A DNA stretch of 6,619 nt from Dehalococcoidia bacterium (lineage in GTDB: Bacteria; Chloroflexota; Dehalococcoidia; GIF9; AB-539-J10): positions 1 through 6,619 of the forward strand of contig SOJB01000050.1 of NCBI GenBank assembly GCA_004376695.1. The letters run 5' to 3'. Shown here piece by piece: positions 1-4,447 of the stretch. How positions within the stretch are numbered: position 1 is the stretch's first letter; each line of letters opens with the position of its first letter. The notes below the pieces were generated by a model. That model saw only the letters and a list, made by a program, of their open reading frames with translations, was not told where the DNA came from and ran no database searches. The translations under genes and the position numbers were made by a program.

Positions 1-220
1 CCATAGAGCTGGTGGCAATGGCAGCCCCACAGCCAAAGGTCTTGAATTTGGCATCGACGATGATACCATCCCTTATCTTGACATAAAGCTCCATGACGTC
101 TCCACATATCGGGTTCCCCACCCGTCCAATGCCATCGGGATTCTCCATCTCCCCGACATTCCGCGGATTCCTGAAGTGCTCCATCACCTTCTCACTGTAT
201 AACGATGATACGTCACCCAT
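1..220 (-). CDS. nifU: NifU/IscU-type Fe-S cluster assembly scaffold, N-terminal part (cut by the left window edge)
   Basis: Reading leftward from an ATG at 220-218 gives 73 residues of a NifU/IscU N-terminal domain before the window ends, so the 3' part is missing. Visible family marks are an N-terminal SEKVMEHFRNPRNVGE stretch, the first cluster ligand in NPICGD (Cys39, with the conserved Asp41) and the second in FKTFGCGAAIATSS (Cys64); the third cysteine would lie outside the window. The family is a cytosolic scaffold on which Fe-S clusters are built with sulfur from a NifS/IscS desulfurase, and such a desulfurase (nifS) lies about 3 kb upstream on the same strand. The ATG start is supported by AGGGGTG at 236-230 with a 9-base spacer. 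That ribosome binding site falls inside a decayed ferredoxin remnant. Whether this is a short IscU-like protein or a long NifU with extra domains cannot be seen. Confidence 0.95.
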   Translation of the reverse strand, partial: MGDVSSLYSEKVMEHFRNPRNVGEMENPDGIGRVGNPICGDVMELYVKIRDGIIVDAKFKTFGCGAAIATSSM

Positions 221-224
221 CTCT

Positions 225-350
225 TGTTTCACCCCTTATTCCAATCTTCGCCTTTCCAAAGGGAATGTCCTTCCCACTCATGCCTGAAGCTTCCGGGGCA
301 AAGCGAACCAGTCCCTAACAACAGGAAGCCTCCTATGCAGATAACTCCGC
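225..350 (-). pseudogene. Decayed remnant of the 3' end of the ferredoxin-like gene
   Basis: This stretch aligns with the 3' end of the intact ferredoxin-like gene at a constant offset of 1501 bases (228-333 against 1729-1834). By hand count about two thirds of bases are identical, with one run of 19 identical bases (257-275 against 1758-1776). Reading leftward in the matching frame gives fragments equivalent to the intact protein's end: CC-stop-GLV for CCHGLV, then EA, GKDIPF, IG and GE. Two TAG stops interrupt the frame. Weaker similarity with one or two single-base indels continues to about 350. Near GE the differences are mostly transitions that would be conservative or silent (V/I, K/R, G/G), as expected of an ageing coding copy. 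No start codon and no cluster-binding region remain. The rest of the gap, 351-402, shows nothing I recognise. Confidence 0.8.
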
Positions 351-402
351 GAGTTTCCCGTTTCAGCCAGATCGATGCCCGTGGCCGGTGAAGCTCATGC
401 TT

Positions 403-960
403 CTAGCCCTCGATATGCTTCCTCACCTTTTCTTCGCTTTCCCCAACGTTGATGCCGATGAACTCGATCTCCGATCCTCTCTCCTCGAAGGCTGCCTGAA
501 GATATGGCATCTGGATAACGCAATAACGGCACCACGTAGCCCAGAAGTTAATCAGGACCCATTTATCTCTTAGCTCGCTCAGCGCCACCGTTCCTCCATC
601 AAGAGTGGGGAGAGTGAAATCCGGAGCGACGTGTCCGACCATCGGGGCGACTCCCGGGAGAGGAGGGGTAGCTTCGCTTGAGGTTAGATCGTCCAGCCAG
701 GCAATCACCTGTTCCTTGCTTCCAAAAGCGCCCGATCTTATACCACGGATAATCCCGTCTTTGTCGACAAGTATATTGACGGGAATACCTCTTATGCTGT
801 AGGCCGCTCCTGTCCTCTGGCTTCCATCCAGAGCTATGGTATACGTTATGTCTGCCGTGAGAGCCGGTGTACACTCCGGAAGACGCCAGCCCAGTACAAG
901 GATGGGGGCTAGTATGAGCGCGCCCACTACTGTCCATCGTATTATTCTTCTTCGGCGCAT
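403..960 (-). CDS. Membrane-anchored TlpA/ResA-like thiol-disulfide redoxin with circularly permuted domain order
   Basis: The 185-residue protein starts with a basic N-terminus (MRRRRIIRW) and one hydrophobic anchor (about residues 10-26), so the rest should lie outside the cytoplasmic membrane. Residues 37-92 look like the second half of a TlpA domain: an ALDG turn, AAYSIRGIPVN with the cis-proline (Pro60), LVDKDGIIR, and a last helix ending AWLDDL. A Pro-rich linker (about 93-106) follows. Residues 107-185 look like the first half: APDFTLPTLDG, LSELRDKWVLINFWATWC, the active site Cys144-Arg-Tyr-Cys147, and GINVGESEEKVRKHIEG, then stop. Both halves are present once, in swapped order. Such proteins reduce or exchange disulfides, often for cytochrome c maturation, and are fed by CcdA, which is the gene just upstream. 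I prefer the ATG at 960 because GGAG (970-967) sits 6 bases before it. An in-frame ATG at 972 overlaps the ccdA stop (TGATG) and would add four residues. Confidence 0.9.
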   Translation of the reverse strand: MRRRRIIRWTVVGALILAPILVLGWRLPECTPALTADITYTIALDGSQRTGAAYSIRGIPVNILVDKDGIIRGIRSGAFGSKEQVIAWLDDLTSSEATPPLPGVAPMVGHVAPDFTLPTLDGGTVALSELRDKWVLINFWATWCRYCVIQMPYLQAAFEERGSEIEFIGINVGESEEKVRKHIEG

Positions 961-966
961 AGTAGT

Positions 967-970
967 CTCC
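967..970 (-). promoter_or_regulatory. Ribosome binding site choosing the redoxin start
   Basis: GGAG with a 6-base spacer precedes the ATG at 960. The upstream in-frame ATG at 972 has only a weak AGG close by. The site lies just after the end of ccdA, so the two genes are probably translated together. Confidence 0.55.
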
Positions 971-971
971 A

Positions 972-1658
972 TCAACCTGTAAGTAGAGAAATCAGACGAG
1001 TGAGGAACCCGGTGAGCAACCCGACGCCCACTGCAATAAGCAGTATGCCGCTGAGAACTGAAACCATCTTGGCGCGTCGGCTGAGCCACGTGATAACCGG
1101 CGCTGCTGATCCCATTGCTAATCCGATAGCGATAAAGGGTACTCCCAGACCCAGTGAGTAAGCAAGCAGCAGAGACACCCCCTGCCAGGCAGTTTGCGCA
1201 CTTGAAGCCAGAAACAGGATGCCACCGAGCACAGGCCCTAAGCAGGGGGTCCATCCCAATGCAAAGGCCGCTCCCAATCCAAGCGACCGCAGGTATCCCG
1301 AGCGCCTGCCGAGAGAGCTCTTGAAACGCATCTCATAATTGAGCCAGGGTATCCTGGGGGCGGCCAGTAGCCAGACCCCAAATAACACCAGCACACTACC
1401 AGCTATTTTGTAGAGCAGGCCAATGGGAATAACTGCTCCTATCAACCCCATCGAAGCTCCCAGGCCAGTGAATACAAGTGAAAAACCAGCCACAAAACTA
1501 ACCGCGTGAAAAGTGGTACGCCAGCGGCTGATTTCCGGCGCCAGGGAAGAAGCACCAGCCAAATTGACTATGAACACTAACGCTAGAGGCAGCACGCAAG
1601 GAGACAGAAATGAAAGCACCCCGGCAACAAAAGCAATGCCTAAAGATAGTTCATCCAT
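972..1658 (-). CDS. ccdA: CcdA/DsbD-type transmembrane thiol electron carrier
   Basis: This 228-residue protein has about six hydrophobic segments and matches the usual length of CcdA, the short form of the DsbD membrane domain. The two membrane cysteines that carry electrons are both present: SPCVLP in the first segment (Cys21 counted from the ATG) and GWTPCLGP in the fourth (Cys139). The family takes reducing power from cytoplasmic thioredoxin and passes it to extracytoplasmic redoxins; the next gene encodes one and begins at or just past the ccdA stop. I choose the ATG at 1658; a TTG at 1664 would add two residues. Neither has a convincing Shine-Dalgarno sequence, unlike the genes upstream, so this pair may have a different history from the nifS-arsC-fdx block. 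The gap to the ferredoxin gene is 49 bases. Confidence 0.93.
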   Translation of the reverse strand: MDELSLGIAFVAGVLSFLSPCVLPLALVFIVNLAGASSLAPEISRWRTTFHAVSFVAGFSLVFTGLGASMGLIGAVIPIGLLYKIAGSVLVLFGVWLLAAPRIPWLNYEMRFKSSLGRRSGYLRSLGLGAAFALGWTPCLGPVLGGILFLASSAQTAWQGVSLLLAYSLGLGVPFIAIGLAMGSAAPVITWLSRRAKMVSVLSGILLIAVGVGLLTGFLTRLISLLTG

Positions 1659-1707
1659 AAACAACTATGGCTAACAGCCTTAACTCAGTGTAAGAATCCT
1701 CTGTGCG

Positions 1708-2490
1708 CTAAGCCTTGGCTTCCATTACTTCGCCCTTTACTCCAATCGTAACCGTTTCAAAGGGAATGTCCTTCCCCGCTTTCTTCAGAGCTTCCTGCAC
1801 TATATGAACGAGCCCATGACAGCAAGGCACTTCCATATGGACAACTTTCACACTTTTGATGTCTGAACTCTCCAGAATCTGGGTAACCTTGCTTATATAG
1901 GCAGTAAGGTCATCGAGTTTAGGACAGCCGATAGCAATAGCTTTTCCCTCTAGAAAATCATGGTGAAAATTCGCATATGCGAAAGGAACGCAATCAGCCA
2001 CCAGGACTAAATCCGCATTCCGAAAATACGGAGCATACGGCGGAACCAGATGAAGCTGTATCGGCCATTGACGGAGTTCAGAGCCAACCCTTGCTCTTTC
2101 CTCCACCGCTTCCTCTCCCTTTTCCCACTGCAACACCCGGGCAGAAGGACAAGAGCCTATTCCAGCGTGAGAATGGCATTCAGGTAGTTCGTGTGCATGC
2201 TCCCTCAGATGAGCTAGGTGCTTCTCCAGGAGTTCAGGCGATTTCTCCTTAACACGGGCGATTACTCCTTCTTCGTCATATTCCTCAACGTCCTTCTCCT
2301 CAATAGCCAGCGCCCCCTTGGGACAGTCGCCGAGACATGCCCCGAGACCATCGCAGAAACTCTCTTTGACCAGTTTTGCCTTCCCGTCAATGATCTGAAG
2401 TGCTCCTTCGGGACAGGAGGGAATGCAGAGTCCACAGCCATCGCATTTTTCCTCATCAATCCTGATAGTCTTTCTCTTCACTTTCGCCAC
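1708..2490 (-). CDS. 4Fe-4S ferredoxin-like protein with a large cysteine-containing C-terminal domain
   Basis: The 260-residue cytosolic protein opens with a bacterial ferredoxin module. The first motif is complete (Cys16, Cys19, Cys22, Cys26-Pro). In the second, CDGLGACLGDCP, a leucine (Leu49) replaces the second cysteine, leaving Cys46, Cys52 and Cys56; it may hold a 3Fe cluster or borrow a ligand. A charged stretch (about 64-100, rich in Glu, Lys and His) links to a domain of about 160 residues with Cys105, Cys114, Cys167, Cys189 and the pair Cys223-Cys224 (VPCCHGL), ending GKDIPFETVTIG. I recall this layout as 4Fe-4S dicluster proteins of anaerobes, but the role of the C-terminal part is unknown to me. 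The start is GTG at 2490, directly after the upstream TAA, with AGGAGG 8 bases before it. A broken copy of its 3' end lies upstream of nifU. Confidence 0.92.
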   Translation of the reverse strand: MAKVKRKTIRIDEEKCDGCGLCIPSCPEGALQIIDGKAKLVKESFCDGLGACLGDCPKGALAIEEKDVEEYDEEGVIARVKEKSPELLEKHLAHLREHAHELPECHSHAGIGSCPSARVLQWEKGEEAVEERARVGSELRQWPIQLHLVPPYAPYFRNADLVLVADCVPFAYANFHHDFLEGKAIAIGCPKLDDLTAYISKVTQILESSDIKSVKVVHMEVPCCHGLVHIVQEALKKAGKDIPFETVTIGVKGEVMEAKA

Positions 2491-3093
2491 TTAGTCGACC
2501 TCCTCTACCAATTCCGTAATCTGCTTCTTTATTGCACTCAATGCCTTGCGGTAGGCTTCTATGCCCTTCCCCCATGGGTCTTCGATATTCCACTCTATCC
2601 TTTTCGCGCCCAGAATAGCAGGACACGCAACCTCACAGCCCATACTGACTACTATATCAACTGGTTCCTTGTCCTGAATACCTTTCGGTTTGCCGCGCCA
2701 CATAATACTCTCATCCCTTAACACTTCTAATACCTCGGGAGCCACTTCCTTTGACGGATGTGTCCCCATGCTTACAAACTCAAGATTGGGTCTGCTGCTC
2801 ATCTTCTTTGCCAGTGCCTCCGCAATCTGGCTTCGACATGAGTTCTCAACGCATACGAACGCAATCCTTTTCTTCTTCAGTTTGCGGTAGAGTTCTTCTC
2901 CGACACACTCTTCGGCATATTTGCACCATTGCACGCAGGATTCCAAGTCATTGTAGACGGTAAATCCACAATTGCCACAGCTTGTCTGCATCTCATTGGA
3001 GAAGATCTCCACCTCTCTGCCACATTGAGGGCACTTCTTCGTTATGATTGTCGGCGTTCGTATATGGGCTGCTCCGGGACATTTATCAAACAA
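2491..3093 (-). CDS. Arsenate reductase/low-molecular-weight phosphatase-like protein with an N-terminal Cys-rich metal-binding region
   Basis: The 200-residue protein has two parts. Residues 1-70 carry eight cysteines (5, 21, 24, 39, 42, 53, 57, 63), including CPQC and CGNC pairs typical of a zinc ribbon or rubredoxin-like knuckle. Residues 75-200 are a low-molecular-weight phosphatase fold as in thioredoxin-coupled arsenate reductases: the CX5R loop CVENSCRS (Cys81, Arg87), MGCEVACP with Cys153 and Cys157, and the acid loop EDPWGKG (Asp172). Those extra cysteines favour an ArsC-type redox reaction over plain tyrosine phosphatase activity, but substrate is unproven and no ars regulator or arsenite pump is seen here. 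The start is TTG at 3093, supported by AGGAGG with an 8-base spacer. The stop abuts the ferredoxin gene's GTG, and that gene's ribosome binding site lies inside this coding end, so the two are probably translationally coupled. Confidence 0.88.
   Translation of the reverse strand: MFDKCPGAAHIRTPTIITKKCPQCGREVEIFSNEMQTSCGNCGFTVYNDLESCVQWCKYAEECVGEELYRKLKKKRIAFVCVENSCRSQIAEALAKKMSSRPNLEFVSMGTHPSKEVAPEVLEVLRDESIMWRGKPKGIQDKEPVDIVVSMGCEVACPAILGAKRIEWNIEDPWGKGIEAYRKALSAIKKQITELVEEVD
2499..2504 (-). promoter_or_regulatory. Ribosome binding site of the ferredoxin-like gene
   Basis: A perfect AGGAGG lies 8 bases before the GTG start at 2490, inside the last codons of the ArsC-like gene. It fixes the non-ATG start. 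Confidence 0.85.
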
Positions 3094-3101
3094 TGTTACA
3101 A

Positions 3102-3107
3102 CCTCCT
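3102..3107 (-). promoter_or_regulatory. Ribosome binding site of the ArsC-like gene
   Basis: A perfect AGGAGG lies 8 bases before the TTG start at 3093, within the 31-base gap after nifS. It is the main reason to accept TTG and so to keep Cys5 in the protein. Confidence 0.85.
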
Positions 3108-3124
3108 GGTTCTTAGTGAAACAA

Positions 3125-4291
3125 TCATCTGATACTCTTCGAGAGCGGGGACATAGCTCTCAGCTTGGCGACAATTCCGGGCAGGATCTCTAGCACCCGC
3201 TCCACATCTTCCTCATTGTTTTCCCGCCCCAGGCTAAACCTCAATGAACCGTGAGCTTGCTCCGGCGATAGCCCCAGCGCCAGAAGAGCATGAGAAGGTT
3301 CAAGGCTTGCGGAACTACAGGCTGAGCCTGTAGAAACACAGATGCCCTCTAAATCAAGATTCAAAACCATGGATTCACCCTCGGCAAAATCAACGCTCAC
3401 ATTGACGTTGTTGGGCAGCCTTTGCGAGGGATGACCATTCAAGTGAATGTGGTCAATCCGCTCCCCGAGACCTTTGACTAGCTTGTCCCGAAGATAACTC
3501 AGGCGTCTTGCTTCCTCGCCCAAGTCGTGACGAGCAAGCTCCACCGCCTTACCAAGCCCCACGATAGCAGGAACGTTTTCTGTGCCCGCCCTGCGTTTCT
3601 TCTCTTGTCCCCCTCCATGCATAAGGGAAACTAACCTGGTGCCTTTCCTCACATACAGTGCTCCCACTCCTTTGGGTCCGTATAACTTATGTGCCGAAAT
3701 GACAAGCAAATCCACATTGAGTTCATCTACGTTCACAGGAATGTGTCCCACCGTCTGCACGGCGTCGCTGTGTAGATAGACTCCGGCCTCCCTGGCAATC
3801 TTACCTATTTCGTCTACAGGCTCTATGGTGCCTACTTCGTTGCTGGCATGCATGACCGATATGAGAATGGTCTTATCGGTAATTGCTCTCTTTACATCTT
3901 GGGGATCGACCAGGCCATACCTGTCTACGGGCAGGCAGGTTATCCTGAACCCCCTTTTCTCCAGGAACTTGCACGCCTCGGTCATCGCATGGTGCTCAAT
4001 GGGACTAGTGATGATGTGATTTCCTTTACGCTCGTTGGCATAGGCAACCCCTTTCAGGGCGTAGTTATCCGCCTCAGTTCCTCCGCTTGTGAAGATTATC
4101 TCCTCGCTGCGGGCGCCGATAAGTTCCGCCACCTTAGTCCTTGCCTCTTCTACCGCCCCCTTTGCCTCCTGCCCATAAGAGTGGATACTCGAAGGATTGC
4201 CAAAGGCATCGGTAAAATAGGGCAGCATGGCCTTCACCACCTCAGCATGAGTTGGCGTGGTGGCGGCATGGTCAAGATATATCCGTTTCAC
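3125..4291 (-). CDS. nifS: Cysteine desulfurase, NifS/IscS group I
   Basis: The 388-residue cytosolic PLP enzyme has the normal length of its family. It takes sulfur from L-cysteine, leaving alanine, and hands it as a persulfide to scaffolds such as NifU. Visible marks are YLDHAATTP at the N-terminus, TSGGTEADN (about 68-76), His101 in IEHHAM, the cofactor Asp176 in HSDAVQT, the PLP lysine Lys202 in SAHKLYGPKG, RAGTEN (about 234-239), and the catalytic Cys325 in STGSACSSASLEPS, the long-loop form that marks group I. The start is GTG at 4291 with GGAGGG 7 bases upstream; YLDHAA sits at the usual distance from it. A hairpin-bearing leader precedes the gene and the ArsC-like gene follows after 31 bases. 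NifU, its likely partner, lies four genes downstream. Confidence 0.96.
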   Translation of the reverse strand: MKRIYLDHAATTPTHAEVVKAMLPYFTDAFGNPSSIHSYGQEAKGAVEEARTKVAELIGARSEEIIFTSGGTEADNYALKGVAYANERKGNHIITSPIEHHAMTEACKFLEKRGFRITCLPVDRYGLVDPQDVKRAITDKTILISVMHASNEVGTIEPVDEIGKIAREAGVYLHSDAVQTVGHIPVNVDELNVDLLVISAHKLYGPKGVGALYVRKGTRLVSLMHGGGQEKKRRAGTENVPAIVGLGKAVELARHDLGEEARRLSYLRDKLVKGLGERIDHIHLNGHPSQRLPNNVNVSVDFAEGESMVLNLDLEGICVSTGSACSSASLEPSHALLALGLSPEQAHGSLRFSLGRENNEEDVERVLEILPGIVAKLRAMSPLSKSIR

Positions 4292-4298
4292 TTACTGT

Positions 4299-4304
4299 CC
4301 CTCC
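4299..4304 (-). promoter_or_regulatory. Ribosome binding site of nifS
   Basis: GGAGGG with a 7-base spacer supports the GTG start at 4291. It begins only 8 bases past the base of the 4313-4380 hairpin, so folding of that leader could affect access to it. Confidence 0.75.
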
Positions 4305-4312
4305 ATAACATA

Positions 4313-4380
4313 ATCAACCGCCGGGTCGACCCTTGCCCCCTTTGCCACTCACCTGAGCAAGGCGACCGTTACCCGTTGAT
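4313..4380 (-). other. Imperfect inverted repeat/hairpin in the copA-nifS gap (possible structured nifS leader)
   Basis: The arms pair as three blocks: ATCAAC 4313-4318 with GTTGAT 4375-4380, GGTCG 4324-4328 with CGACC 4363-4367, and CCTTGC 4331-4336 with GCAAGG 4357-4362. That makes 17 base pairs, with a two-base bulge, one internal loop and a 20-base terminal loop. The left arm also holds the perfect palindrome GGGTCGACCC (4323-4332). As minus-strand RNA it would sit between a possible promoter and the nifS ribosome binding site. No U-run follows, so it is not a classical terminator for copA. It matches no riboswitch class I can name. It could instead be a protein-binding site. Confidence 0.5.
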
Positions 4381-4414
4381 CTGACATTTCAGCCTTCCCA
4401 CTTTTGAAACAATT

Positions 4415-4423
4415 AGTATAACA
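4415..4423 (-). promoter_or_regulatory. Possible extended -10 promoter element for the nifS cluster
   Basis: Reading leftward, TGTTATACT is an extended -10 (TG, one base, TATACT) in the gap after copA. There is no good -35 about 17 bases upstream, as extended -10 promoters allow. Transcription from here would give a leader of roughly 115 bases containing the hairpin. A single short match like this can occur by chance. Confidence 0.35.
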
Positions 4424-4447
4424 CGCATCATGCCGGGCAGCCTCTAT

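Noticed and set aside
300..402. Frameshifted continuation of the redoxin past its stop
   Set aside because: None of the three minus-strand frames gives an LDG, GIP or DKDG-like half; the stretch matches the ferredoxin gene end instead.
961..1254. Long upstream extension of the redoxin reading frame (283 residues in total)
   Set aside because: It lies antisense-frame over ccdA coding sequence, has no redoxin or signal features, and the anchor with its ribosome binding site starts at 960.
1669..1679. Small inverted repeat GGCTaacAGCC upstream of ccdA
   Set aside because: A four-base stem with a three-base loop is too short to claim as a regulatory site or terminator.
2218..2721. Plus-strand open frame of 167 codons
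   Set aside because: It is opposite the ferredoxin-like and ArsC-like genes, both of which have clear catalytic or cluster motifs; the product resembles no family.
4313..4380. Hairpin region as a tRNA or as the copA terminator
   Set aside because: The size is tRNA-like, but there is no D-arm, no anticodon arm and no seven-base T-loop. There is no U-run after either arm, so an intrinsic terminator is not supported.
3848..4384. Plus-strand open frame of 178 codons
   Set aside because: It mostly mirrors nifS on the other strand and shows no recognisable domain.
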